A stretch of DNA of 64,000 nt from the NCBI GenBank assembly GCA_963814975.1, contig CAWFFB010000010.1:186001-250000 (forward strand), written 5' to 3'. Numbering within the stretch: position 1 is the first letter of the stretch; each line of letters opens with the position of its first letter. The position numbers were made by a program, and so were the translations under genes. Source of the stretch: CAVUXJ01 sp963814975. GTDB taxonomy: Bacteria > Acidobacteriota > Vicinamibacteria > Vicinamibacterales > CAVVIG01. Positions 31,353 through 40,820 of this stretch are shown piece after piece. The notes beneath the pieces are model-generated. The model was not told the origin of the DNA. It did no database searches and saw nothing but the letters and a program-made list of their open reading frames with translations.

Positions 31353-32765
31353 ATGCGTCTCTATAACACCCTGACCCGAACGGAAGAGCCTTTCACGCCG
31401 GGTGACGGAAGGACGGTCCGCATGTACACCTGCGGGCTCACCGTCTACGCGCGGGGGCACATCGGCAACTTCCGGACGTTCGTGTGCGTCGATGTGCTGC
31501 GGCGCACGCTGCGTCACCTGCTCGGCTACCAGATCACGCAGGTGATGAACTTCACCGACGTGGACGATCGCACGATCCAAGGCGCACAGCATGCCGGGAT
31601 GGACCTTCGACCCTATACCGACCAGTACGTGGAGGCGTTCCGGGAGGACGCGCGTGCGCTCGGTCTCGAGGAGGTGGAGGAAATGCCGCGCGCCACCGAC
31701 CCCGAGAACCTCAAGGCGATGGCGGATCTGGTGAGGGTGCTCGGCGAGAGGGGGCACACGTATCGCAGCGACGGTTCAGTGTACTTTCGAATCACCTCGA
31801 TGCCCGACTACGGCAAGCTGGCGCGACTCGATCATGACGGGATGAAGCCGGGTGCGCGGGTCGACAGCGACAACTACGGGAAAGAGGACGCCAGAGATTT
31901 CGTCCTCTGGAAAGCGACCAAGCCCGGTGAACCTGCCTGGGATGTCGCGGATCCGCCGGGCCGTCCCGGCTGGCATCTCGAATGCTCGGCCATGGCGCTC
32001 CGGCTGCTCGGCGAGCCACCGATCGACGTGCACACAGGTGGTGTCGACTTGATCTTTCCGCATCACGAGAACGAGATCGCGCAGAGCGAAGGGGCGACCG
32101 GCAAGCCGTTTTCGCGCTTCTGGATGCATGTCGAGTTCCTGCTTGTCGAAGACCAGAAGATGTCGAAGTCGCTGGGGAACACCTACACGATCCCCGACGT
32201 GATCGACAAGGGCTTCCGTCCTTCGGCGATGCGATTCCTGCTGCTTTCGTCGCACTACCGCAAGCAGCTCAATTTCACCTGGGCGGGCCTCACCCAGGCC
32301 GAGGAAGCGCTGCGGCGGCTGACCGACTTTCTCGCGCGCGCCGAAGCGGTGAGCGCGGAAGGGTCGCATCCCGAAGTCCTCGACCGCGTGCAGGAATCGC
32401 GCACCGCGTTCTCGGGTGCGATGCAGGATGACCTCAACACGGCGGCCGCGTTGGGGACGATGTTCGAGCTTGTCCGGTCGCTCCACTCGGCGATCGACGC
32501 CGGCCAGTTCGGAACGGGCGACGTACCTGCGGTTCGCGCCGCGTTCGACGAGTGGGATCGGGTCCTCGGGGTCCTCTCGCTGCGCCGCGCGGAAGACGCG
32601 CAGGCCGCCGTTCCGGTCGAGGATATCGAGCGGCTGATCGAGGATCGCCGCGCCGCCAGGGCGCGCCGCGATTTCGCCGCGGCGGATCGGATTCGGGACG
32701 ACCTGGCGGCCCGCGGCGTGCTCCTGGAAGACTCCGCCGCCGGCACGCGCTGGAAGCGGAAATGA
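31353..32765 (+). CDS. cysS: Cysteinyl-tRNA synthetase
   Basis: A class I synthetase that charges tRNA-Cys. The 470-residue protein has the HIGH-type motif GHIGNFR, a zinc cysteine in MYTCGLTVY, GWHLECSAMA and HPHHEN-type HHENEIAQSEG, and the KMSKS loop (QKMSKSLGNTY). The C-terminal helical domain holds FAAADRIRDDLAARGV. The start is ATG 31353. Its substrate tRNA-Cys gene lies 3.3 kb downstream. Confidence 0.97.
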   Translation: MRLYNTLTRTEEPFTPGDGRTVRMYTCGLTVYARGHIGNFRTFVCVDVLRRTLRHLLGYQITQVMNFTDVDDRTIQGAQHAGMDLRPYTDQYVEAFREDARALGLEEVEEMPRATDPENLKAMADLVRVLGERGHTYRSDGSVYFRITSMPDYGKLARLDHDGMKPGARVDSDNYGKEDARDFVLWKATKPGEPAWDVADPPGRPGWHLECSAMALRLLGEPPIDVHTGGVDLIFPHHENEIAQSEGATGKPFSRFWMHVEFLLVEDQKMSKSLGNTYTIPDVIDKGFRPSAMRFLLLSSHYRKQLNFTWAGLTQAEEALRRLTDFLARAEAVSAEGSHPEVLDRVQESRTAFSGAMQDDLNTAAALGTMFELVRSLHSAIDAGQFGTGDVPAVRAAFDEWDRVLGVLSLRRAEDAQAAVPVEDIERLIEDRRAARARRDFAAADRIRDDLAARGVLLEDSAAGTRWKRK

Positions 32766-32814
32766 GGCGGCTGAGGTCGGATATTTCAGCGTGCGGATTG
32801 CAGAGGTCAGCTCG

Positions 32815-34150
32815 ATGAAAGCGCCCCTGATCAAGACCGCGCTGCCTGGGCCGAAGGCCGCGGCGCTCATCGCGCGCGACGCGAGAGTGGTCTCCCCGTC
32901 GTACACCCGCGGGTATCCACTGGTCATCGATCACGCCTCCGGCTCAACCGTCGAGGACGTCGACGGCAACGTGTTCCTCGACTGCGCCGCCGGAATTGCC
33001 GTCAATTCGACTGGCCATTCGCATCCTGAGGTCGTCAAGGCGATTGCCGACCAGGCCGGCCGGTTCCTTCACATGTCGGGTACCGACTTCTACTACGAGC
33101 TGCAGGTGCGGCTGGCTGAGGAGATCGCGGCGATCGTCCCGATCGAGGGCGGTGTGAAGTCGTTCTTCGGCAATTCCGGAACCGAAGCCGTGGAGGCCGC
33201 GCGTCAAACTGGCGCGGTTCGCGACCGGCCGGCCCAACATCCTCGCGTTTCTCGGCGGCTTTCACGGACGGACCATGGGCGCGCTGGCGTTGACCGCGAG
33301 CAAGCCGGTGCAGCGCCGAGGCTTCGGACCGCTGATGGCCGGCGTCTATCACGCCCCGTACGCCGACTGCTACCGCTGTCCCGTGGGACTGAAGCCCGAA
33401 ACGTGCGCGGCCGAATGCCTCGACTACATCGAGCACCAGCTCTTCGTTCATCTTCTTTCGCCAGACGAAGTCGCCGCCATCGTTGTCGAACCGATCCAGG
33501 GCGAAGGCGGCTACGTGGTCGCGCCCGATCAGTTCCTGCAGCGGCTGCGCGAGCTGACACGGGCGCAGGGGATCCTGCTCGTCGTCGACGAAGTCCAGTC
33601 GGGCATGGGACGCACGGGCAAGATGTTCGCGATCGAGCACGCCGGCGTGGAGCCCGACGTTGTCGCGATTGCGAAAGGCGTCGCCTCGGGCATGCCGCTC
33701 GGCGTGACCGCCGCGCGCGCCGATCTCATGACGTGGCCCCCCGGCGCGCACGCCAGCACCTTCGGCGGCAACCCGGTGTCGTGCGCTGCGGCGCTCGTCA
33801 CCATCAGGCTGCTGAAAGATCAGTTGATCGCCAATGCCGCCGACGTCGGCGCGCGCCTGATGGCCGGCCTCAACGCGTTGGCGCTCAAGCATCCGCTGAT
33901 CGGCGATGTACGGGGTCGCGGCCTCATGGTCGGCGTCGAGCTGGTGCGCAACCGCGAAACCAAGGAACGCGCTCCCGACGAACGCAACGCCGTCGTGACC
34001 GCCGCGTTCCGGCGCGGGCTCCTTATCCTCGGCGCCGGGAAAAGCTCCATCCGCTTCTCGCCCCCTCTCGTGCTCACCCGCGACCAGGCCGACATCGCCG
34101 TCGGCCTCTTCGATCAGGCGCTCACCGAGGTTGAAGCGACCGGGCGTTGA
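32815..34150 (+). CDS. Class III aminotransferase (acetylornithine/GABA type), one frameshift
   Basis: A PLP enzyme of the 'acetyl ornithine aminotransferase family' group. Recognisable motifs are NVFLDCAAGIAVNSTGHSHP, FFGNSGTEAVEAA and FLGGFHGRTMGALALTASK. VVEPIQGEGGYVVAP and LLVVDEVQSGMGRTGKMFAI follow. The cofactor lysine lies in VAIAKGVASGMPLG. An extra base near 33200 ('gcgcgtcaaactg') splits the frame; the reconstructed length is about 444 residues. The exact substrate (GABA, lysine, ornithine) cannot be told from sequence. I chose ATG 32815 (MKAPLIKTALPGPK). Confidence 0.88.
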
Positions 34151-34157
34151 CCGCCGA

Positions 34158-34285
34158 CGTTGACCACCAAGTCACGAAGCACACGAAACCCAGTAGCGGA
34201 GGAGCACCTGGTCCTTCCTGGCTCGCATCTGAAAGTATCGTGGTGCGCTTCTTCGCGGCCTTGGTGTCCTCGTGGTTTGTTTCTT
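34158..34285. repeat. Intergenic 'cacgaag' inverted repeat
   Basis: The spacer starts gaccaccaagtcacgaag and ends ccttggtgtcctcgtggtttg. The two ends can pair. It is the clearest copy of the dispersed family seen also at 13260 and 24190. Confidence 0.55.
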
Positions 34286-34302
34286 GCTGGCACTGCGCGT
34301 TG

Positions 34303-34671
34303 ATGTCGCACGTCCGGCAGGCGCTTGGGAAGATTGGCGAGGATCTGGCGTGTCGCGAGCTCGAACGTCGCGGGTACGCAATTGTTGCCCGCCGCTACCG
34401 GCTGCGAGGCGGCGAATTGGATATCATCGCCCGCGACGGCCCCACCATCGTCTTCGTCGAGGTCAAGACGCGTGCGGGGCGGCGGTTCGGAGGGGCGGTC
34501 GACGCCGTCACCGGTTTCAAGCGTCATCGGCTGGCCCGGCTGGCGCTCCACTATCTGACCCGTTCCCGGCTCACCGGGTGTGCATGCCGCTTCGATGTCG
34601 TGTCCATTCAGATCGAGAACGGCCGTCCGATCGTCGAGGTGTTCCAGAACGCCTTTGAGGCCCCAGGATGA
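34303..34671 (+). CDS. UPF0102 family YraN-like nuclease-fold protein
   Basis: 122 residues. The sequence GKIGEDLACRELERRGYAIV, RGGELDIIARDG and IVFVEVKTRAG carries the E-(x)n-D-ExK core of a Holliday-junction-resolvase-like fold. Its biological role is unclear. I chose ATG 34303 (MSHVRQAL). The longer open frame upstream reads through the spacer repeat. Confidence 0.87.
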   Translation: MSHVRQALGKIGEDLACRELERRGYAIVARRYRLRGGELDIIARDGPTIVFVEVKTRAGRRFGGAVDAVTGFKRHRLARLALHYLTRSRLTGCACRFDVVSIQIENGRPIVEVFQNAFEAPG

Positions 34672-34816
34672 ACTATCCTTTATTGCCGATTTCCGACTCC
34701 AGATTTCGAGTGTCGCTCATCGTGAGGCCTGATTCAGAGTTCAGGCTGTGTTGAACGCTTCCACTTGCAGGGTTAGGTTCACGTCACTTGAGATTTCAGA
34801 CTTGAGACTTTTTTGA
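34672..34816. repeat. Spacer with 'cttgagacttt' repeat before galT
   Basis: The 145-bp spacer ends in ttgagatttcagacttgagactt, a copy of the 2205/8515 repeat family. A TATCCT word lies near 34673. No gene is seen. Confidence 0.45.
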
Positions 34817-35818
34817 GTGCCTGAGCTTCGCAAAGACCCCGTCACCGGCCGCTGGGTCATCATCTCGACCGGGCGCCGCAAACGTCCCACCGATTTTCAC
34901 ATCGAGCGCTCGACGCTTATCGACGGCGAGTACTGCCCGTTCTGCGCCGGGCGCGAGGATCTCACGCCGCCCGAGGTGCTGGCGTTCCGTCCGAACGGCG
35001 GTCCGCACAACGGCGCGGGCTGGGAGCTGCGGGTCGTGCCGAACAAGTTTCCCGCGCTGCAGGTCGAAGGCACCCTCGATCGGGAAGGCGAGGGCCTCTT
35101 CGATCGGATGAACGGGATTGGCGCGCACGAGGTGGTTATCGAGACGCCCGATCACAGCAAGACGCTGTCGACGATGTCGGAGCCGGAGATTGAACGGGTC
35201 CTGTGGGCGTTCCGTGAGCGGGTGCTGGATCTGAAGAGAGATTTCCGGTTCCGGTACATTTTGCTGTTCAAGAACCACGGCGCCGCCGCGGGGGCGACCC
35301 TCGAGCACTCGCACTCCCAGCTGATCGCGCTGCCGATCGTGCCAGACTTCGTGCGCGAGGAGGTCGAGGGTGCGAGGCAGCACTACGCGGCGAAGGAGCG
35401 ATGCGTGTTCTGCGACATCATCCGGCAGGAGGTGGCGTCCGGCCGCCGCGTCATTCACGAGAACGCCGATGTCATCGCGCTCTCGCCCTACGCACCGCGG
35501 TTTCCGTTCGAGACCTGGCTGCTGCCGAAGAGCCATGGTGCGCGGTTCGAGGAGGCGCCACGACAGCAGTACGAGAGCCTGGCGCGCATGCTCAAGTCGG
35601 TGCTGCAGCGGATGGATCGCGCGCTCGAGTCACCGCCGTACAACCTGGTGATCCACAGCTCGCCCTTTTCAGAGGATGCCGGCTCGTTCTATCACTGGCA
35701 CGTGGAGCTCATGCCCAAGCTGACCCGCACCGCAGGCTTCGAATGGGGGACGGGGTTCTACATCAACCCGACCTCCCCCGAGGAGGCGGCGCAGGTCCTG
35801 CGCGCCGCCACGCCGTAG
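34817..35818 (+). CDS. galT: Galactose-1-phosphate uridylyltransferase family protein
   Basis: A HIT-superfamily enzyme of the Leloir pathway that exchanges UDP between glucose and galactose 1-phosphates. The 333-residue protein has RKDPVTGRWVIIS at the start, zinc ligands CPFC and CVFC, and the active-site segment ATLEHSHSQLIALP, in which HSH replaces the usual HPH. A second domain ends with FYHWHVELMPKL. No galE or galK is near. The HSHSQ variant is common in GalT-like enzymes of this group, so another nucleotidyl substrate remains possible. Confidence 0.85.
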   Translation: MPELRKDPVTGRWVIISTGRRKRPTDFHIERSTLIDGEYCPFCAGREDLTPPEVLAFRPNGGPHNGAGWELRVVPNKFPALQVEGTLDREGEGLFDRMNGIGAHEVVIETPDHSKTLSTMSEPEIERVLWAFRERVLDLKRDFRFRYILLFKNHGAAAGATLEHSHSQLIALPIVPDFVREEVEGARQHYAAKERCVFCDIIRQEVASGRRVIHENADVIALSPYAPRFPFETWLLPKSHGARFEEAPRQQYESLARMLKSVLQRMDRALESPPYNLVIHSSPFSEDAGSFYHWHVELMPKLTRTAGFEWGTGFYINPTSPEEAAQVLRAATP

Positions 35819-35887
35819 AATCCGTGCTCCAGCCGGGGGCCGTGGTTGAAGGCGTGCCCGGCCGTGTGGTACTTTAGGCGTTCGCGA

Positions 35888-35962
35888 GCGGGAATAACTC
35901 AGTGGTAGAGTGCGACCTTGCCAAGGTCGAAGTCGCGGGTTCGAATCCCGTTTCCCGCTCCA
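35888..35962 (+). tRNA. tRNA-Gly (anticodon GCC)
   Basis: All four stems pair: acceptor GCGGGAA/TTCCCGC, D stem ACTC/GAGT, anticodon stem CGACC/GGTCG around TTGCCAA, and T stem GCGGG/CCCGT. The CCA end is encoded. Confidence 0.96.
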
Positions 35963-36077
35963 ACCTTCGCTCGCTTGCGCGAGCTCCGGTTGGCACGCCA
36001 ATGAAGGTGATCCGCCGGAGCGCTGGAGGCGCGAAGGCGGACGTCGCGACCTCACGAGCTCATACAGCCCTCCGATC

Positions 36078-36164
<87 letters not shown>

Positions 36165-36204
36165 TTTAGGGGATTTTGAACCGAGTCAGCGCTGAACCCA
36201 CTGA

Positions 36205-36228
36205 GCGGTAACCGTAGCGGTAACCATT
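36205..36228 (+). repeat. Direct repeat near island left end, paired with 39116
   Basis: GCGGTAACCGTAGCGGTAACCATT-type sequence, itself two copies of gcGgTAACC. It matches 39116-39139 in 22 of 24 positions. Its place just inside an attachment site suggests an integrase arm site. Confidence 0.5.
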
Positions 36229-36905
36229 CACTTCGAAAACGTGGCGGCCGGAGGCGATTGTCTGCGCCCGCTGTGCGCGGCGCGGCCGCGAAGCGTGCTC
36301 GTCTCCGACCGACCGCCCCTTGTGCCTAGAGCGGCCAGCAGGGGCGCTCGACGGCCGCTCTACGCGCAGACCGACGCTTCCCTTGGTTCACTCTTTCAGT
36401 GCGGTTGCAGGAGCCGCCGTAGTTCCATCCGGAGTGCATCCAGATAAGCCTCTTCCGGGATGAGATACTTGTGAGTGGCGAGTGGTGCTCGCGCTCTATC
36501 GGGGCAATCGAGTATCCCGAGCCTTCGGGGCTGAGCCGAGCGCACGTGAGCACATCACGCTTCGCCGCATTTACACAGCCGCCGTCTGAAGCGAGGCGCT
36601 GGCGCGGAATTCTGCTCCCAGCAGTTCTGTCTGGCTCCCGCCAGACAATGCGCCCTTCGGAACAACCATAGAACTCTTCTATCACCATGATTCCGTGAGA
36701 GTTAGAGCGCTGAGGCTAAGGGTCTTTCTCTTGCACCGCGATGGTGCATTGCACGCCGCCACCCGACATTCCGGGTAGCTGTTTGCCGCAAAGCCAGCGT
36801 GTTCGGGCAAAAGGAATTGAGGTGTCGCAGGTTATGAAGAACGAACGGATGCACCCGTCTCGTGGTGCCCAGAAATCATCACTGGTAATGGAAGGGGTTC
36901 AAGTC
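36229..36905. other. Island segment without a recognised gene
   Basis: About 680 bp. The longest open frame (minus, 36326-36688) has no recognisable motif and a composition unlike the neighbouring genes. The last 70 bp are the leader of the secreted-protein gene. Confidence 0.35.
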
Positions 36906-37783
36906 ATGCGGAGATTCAACGCAATTGCCACGGCGGCGACGCTGGCCGTGGTGTTCGGGGGCGCCTCGGCTACTTGCGGGAGCCATCACCAATGTGTCCG
37001 CTACCCCGGGCAGCCTGTCGGTTGTTCAAGGCGAAGCCGGCCAGTTTTCGGTCAGCATCGACGGGCTCTCCGGCAGCGTGCCGCCCAGAGCCAACAAGGC
37101 GCCCACGGTTTCGTACCTGTCAGGAGTGGACCGTTCACGTCGACGGCACTGCCACCTGTGAAGTGACCGGTTCGTTCACGCTCGACAAAGGCCGGAACTA
37201 CACGCAAGTCTCGGTTACCGTCGGCGAATACCTCAGCACAGTCATCGTGAACGTCGATTCGGAAGCGCCGTGCAACACGATCGTCAACCTGACCGAAACG
37301 TTTTCCGTGCAGGCGGGGTCGGGCCTGGACTTCGGCAACGGCATACTCGAGGTCAGCCGCAATGTCGCTGTGACGATCGCCTGCGCGCCTTCCTCATACG
37401 TTGCCGGCGGCTGCAGCCATGGCTATTGGAAGAACCACCTGAACGAATGGCCGGCGCCGTACACCGCGAACTCAACCCTGGGTGCCGTGTTCCAGCTGGG
37501 GCCGTTCGGCCCGGCGCTGGGGAACGTCCGACTGACCGATGCTCTTGATTTCCAAGGCGGCAATACGATCCAGAAAAAGGCGCAGATCCTGCTCCGGAAC
37601 GCGGTCGCCGCCCTCTTGAATTCAGCTAAAGGCGAGATTGTGTACGCCTGGACCGCCGCGCAGGTTGTCAGCGATGTGAACGCCGCTCTTGCATCGAACG
37701 ATGCCGCGACGATGCTGAGTCTCGAGCAGCAACTCGACACCGCCAACCACGGCAGCCCCTACTGCGGCGATTCTGTGGAGTAG
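36906..37783 (+). CDS. Secreted GYWKNH-motif protein, two frameshifts
   Basis: The start ATG 36906 follows GGAAGGGG. A signal peptide (RRFNAIATAATLAVVFGGAS) leads into a beta-rich domain (ITNVSATPGSLSVVQGEAGQ), after a shift near 36975. A second shift near 37110 leads into EWTVHVDGTATCEVTGSFTL. The C-terminal half has CSHGYWKNHLNEWP, then NTIQKKAQILLRNAVAALLN, and ends TANHGSPYCGDSVE. The 'GYWKNH..W' block is found at the ends of many uncharacterised exported bacterial proteins. The function is unknown. It is the only cargo gene seen in the first island segment. Confidence 0.6.
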
Positions 37784-37868
37784 GCGACAAGGTACCCGTT
37801 CGGAACGTTCGCGCATGTCGTCGCGCGGACGTTCCGCCTTGCCGCCCTGTTTCTTGATTTGCTGCGGC

Positions 37869-39104
37869 GGCCGATCGAGTGTGACAGCGTAGGTTACAGG
37901 TCGATGAGCGGCGCCCGACAGCGATCGCGAAATCTAGCCGCCGGCGTCCGATAGCCGAGTGTTTTCCGGGGTCGGGTATTGAGCCGGAGCGCGATCGCAT
38001 CGAGATCGTCTTGGGAGTAGCCGGCGAGGTCGGTCCCCTTCGGCAGATACTGGCGCACCAGCCCGTTGGTATTTTCATTGGTGCCACGTTGCCACGGACT
38101 GCGCGGGTCACAGCAGTAGACCTGCACGCCCGTCGCGATCGAGAAGGTGCGATGGGCGGCGAGTTCCAGCCCGCGATCCCGGGTCAGCGACGCCATGAGC
38201 CCGGCGGGCAACCGCTGGACCTGTTGCGTGAGCGCCTGCACGACCGTCTGCGTATCTTTCCCCGTGAGCCGTACGAGGCACACGTAGCGCGAGCGCCGCT
38301 CGACCAGCGTCGCGACGTGGGACCGGTGCGTGCCCAGGATCAGGTCGCCTTCCCAATGCCCCGGCACCGCGCGGTCCTCGACGGTGGCCGGGCGATCGCG
38401 AATCGAGATGGCGTCGACGATGTGCCCGGCCGGGTGGACCGCCGCGCGTTTGGATCGCCGATACGTGCGGCGCTGGCGCAGGTGTGCCACCAGCGCTTTC
38501 TTGAGCACGCCGCGGCTCTGGACGAACAAGCTGACGTCGATCGTTTCGTGCGAGACGTGCATGGCCGCCTCGTCAGGATACGCGGCGCGGAGCCAGCCGG
38601 CGATCTGTTGAGGCGACCACTCCAGCGCGAGCTTCGTCGCGACCACGTCCCGGAGCGCGGGATGCGTGGCCAAGCGACAGCGCTTCGGGCGCCGGCCGCG
38701 CGCCTACGCGGCACGGTCGGCGTCGGCGGCCCGATACCGGCGGCGCCCGCCATGCCGGTGCACTTCGCGACACACCGTCGAGGGCGCCCGGCGCAGGTCG
38801 CGGCTGATCGCCCGCCGCGAGCTCCCGCTCGCCACGCCGCGGGAGATGGTTTCTCGGTCCGCCAGCGTCAGCGCCTTCGGCGCGCGCTGTCGCGGCACAG
38901 GTGGGATGCCGCCCGCCCCGGCCACGATGTAATGCACGCACTTGGAGATGCGGCCCAACGCGCGGCCGATCGCCCGCAGCGATTCGCCTTCACGCCAGCG
39001 CCGCCACAACGCCGCCTTCTGCGCCGTCGTCAGGCGCGGGCCACGTCTGCGCACCATGAGACCTCCATCCTTGGCTCATGTTGCATCGACCGGTTGAATC
39101 GGCC
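37869..39104. mobile_element. IS30-family insertion sequence (approximate ends)
   Basis: About 1.24 kb around an IS30 transposase gene. Both outer ends carry GGCCGAT in inverted orientation, followed by weaker similarity (ggtcgatg words further in). No clear target duplication is visible, so the ends are tentative. Confidence 0.55.
37894..39057 (-). pseudogene. IS30-family transposase with internal amber stop
   Basis: The N-terminal helix-turn-helix part (TTAQKAALWRRWREGESLRA) and a second one (SSRRAISRDLRRAPSTVCRE) come first. The DDE domain follows: GHWEGDLILG (Asp), LTRDRGLELAAH (Asp) and ENTNGLVRQYLP (Glu). At 38704-38706 a TAG interrupts the frame. The same frame continues beyond it (ARGRRPKRCRLATHPALRD), so this is a point change, probably TGG to TAG, and not a shift. 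The product would be two pieces, and the element is probably inactive unless the stop is suppressed. Confidence 0.88.
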
Positions 39105-39115
39105 CACGAAGACGA

Positions 39116-39139
39116 GCGTTAACCGTAGCGTTAACCATT
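39116..39139 (+). repeat. Direct repeat near first island segment's right end
   Basis: gcgttaaccgtagcgttaac and the following catt match 36205-36228 with two g-to-t differences. It lies about 93 bp before attachment copy 2. Confidence 0.5.
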
Positions 39140-39231
39140 TGGGGCGGATTCGGGCGGGTTCGGGCGGCGAGAGGCGGCGAAATCCTTAGAAAAAACGCAA
39201 ATTCATTACCACATTTTCGCCTTCTTCAGGA

Positions 39232-39289
39232 CTGCAAAACCTCCACCCCCGGGTTCAAATCCGGGCGGCGCCTCCAATTTCCCTAATGA
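39232..39289 (+). repeat. Attachment-site copy 2 (tRNA-Cys 3' half)
   Basis: It repeats the tRNA-Cys 3' half, from ctgcaaaacctccaccccc to CCA and on through ccctaatga, with one extra G and one lost T compared with 36108-36164. The 5' half of the tRNA is absent, so this is not a functional tRNA. Confidence 0.85.
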
Positions 39290-39356
39290 AATCCATAGTT
39301 TCGCTCTCGCTTTTGAGCGAAACTGTCCCTGCGTGCCCTTTTTTGTCCCTTTCGCG
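39290..39356 (-). pseudogene. Integrase 3'-end remnant at attachment copy 2
   Basis: On the minus strand this matches the last 65 bp or so of the integrase remnant at 47571-47740, with blocks such as TTTCGCT..AAGCGA.AGCGAAA. The reading frame has decayed. Only the gene's very end is left. Confidence 0.6.
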
Positions 39357-39810
39357 CTAAGACACGCGCCTGCCTGAGCGAATCGTCGATACCTTTTACG
39401 AACTGCGCAGCTCGATGCCTCCCCTTGAACTCGGATGTCAGCTCGCGGCATTCGAGCCGCCGCCGAATACCGTCGCGTAGAAGGCGGCGTCATGACGCTA
39501 GAGAACATCTTGAATGCGCCACCGCCCGTGGTCGGCGCGATCGCACTGCTGTTCGCGGCCTTTCTCTCCGGGCTGACAGTCGTGATGTCAGCGTTGGTCA
39601 ATGCTCGCAGTGCGCGACTGATCGCGAAGGAGTCGTTCCGACGCCAGCTATTGGTGACGAATCTGGGGCCGTTGACGAGGAATTTGGACGAACAAATAGC
39701 GGTGCTTACACGTTGCATAAATGTGTTCGTTCACGCGACGGTGGCTCCGCGAGCCGAAACCGGCGCCGCAAGAGCGTACCGCGAAGGCCCATGCTCTTCT
39801 CGAAGAGCTA

Positions 39811-40820
39811 GAGCGTTTTCCGATTGTACGTAGTACGGCAGTCATGGTACTTCTCTCGCGGGGAGGGAGGAATGGCGCCGTATTCGATGGACTTGCGCAC
39901 GCGGGTGTTGGCGGATTGTGACGCGGGATTGGCGGCCAAAGAGGTCGCGGCCAAGTTTCGGGTGAGCCGTTCGTGGGTCAATCGCCTGGTGCAGCGGCGT
40001 CGCGAGACCGGCGAAGTCGGGCCACGGCCACAGCAAGTATTTAAGAAGCACGCGTTCGCCGGCCAAGAGGATCGACTGCGCACGTTGGTGGACGCCCAGC
40101 CCGATCGGACGCTGGCGGAACTCCGCGAGGCGTTACACAGTTCGGCCAGCCTGTCGTCGGTCTGGCGCGCCTTGGACCGACTTCGCTTGACGGTCAAAAA
40201 AAACGGTCCACGCCGACGAACAACGCCGGCCCGACGTCGTGGCTGAGCGTCGCCAATGGCGCGAGTGGCAGCCGCTCCGCGATATGCGGCATTACGTCTT
40301 TCTCGATGAATGCGGCGTTACCACCGATCTGTTACGTCGCTATGGCCGGAGCCCCCGTGGGACGCGACTGCGGGATCACACGCCCTGTAGTCACTGGCAG
40401 ACGCACACGGTGATCGCCGCGCTCCGCCTCGAGGGTCTCGACGCACCGGCCGTGTTCGACGGGCCCATCGATAGTCCGAGTTTCCTGGCCTATATCGAAC
40501 AAGTGCTGGTGCCCACGCTGCGCCCAGGCGACGTCGTCGTGCTCGACAACCTCGCGGTCCACAAACAGCCGGAGGTCCGGGCCGCGATCGAGCAGGCGGG
40601 GGCGCACATTCGGTTTCTCCCGCCCTACAGTCCTGACTTCAATCCGATCGAGCTGGCGTTTGCCAAATTGAAAGCATTCTTACGCGCCGCGCGCCCGCGT
40701 AGCTACGAGCAGGTCTGCGGCCTGATCGCGATGGCGCTCGACCTCTTCACGGCCGACGAATGCGCAAATTACGCCCGGCATTGCGGCTACCGTGTTGCTA
40801 CGTCGTAATGGAAAACGCTC
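39811..40820. mobile_element. IS630-family insertion sequence with TA target duplication
   Basis: 1,010 bp flanked by TA on both sides (39809-39810 and 40821-40822). The inverted ends begin gagcgttttcc and, read inward from the right, gagcgttttccattacgacg. The element sits inside a membrane-protein gene whose frame resumes on the other side. Confidence 0.92.
39872..40808 (+). CDS. IS630-family transposase, frame change at an A8 run
   Basis: The N-terminal helix-turn-helix part (YSMDLRTRVLADCDAGLAAK, FRVSRSWVNRLVQRR) is joined to a DDE domain: HYVFLDECGV (Asp), VVVLDNLAVHK (Asp) and NPIELAFAKLKAFLR (Glu). At 40196-40203 a run of eight A changes the frame. Removing one A gives a continuous protein of about 311 residues (LTVKKTVHADEQRRPDVVAE). 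This may be a sequencing error in the homopolymer or a slippage site. ATG 39872 has a strong GGGAGGGAGG just upstream. Confidence 0.9.

Noticed and set aside
39232..39289. A second tRNA-Cys gene
   Set aside because: Only the 3' half is present; the D arm and 5' acceptor strand are missing.
39206..39718. Minus-strand frame containing EAPPGFEPG
   Set aside because: The motif is the antisense translation of the tRNA-Cys 3' half, a well-known false protein. A second case lies at 47335-47574.
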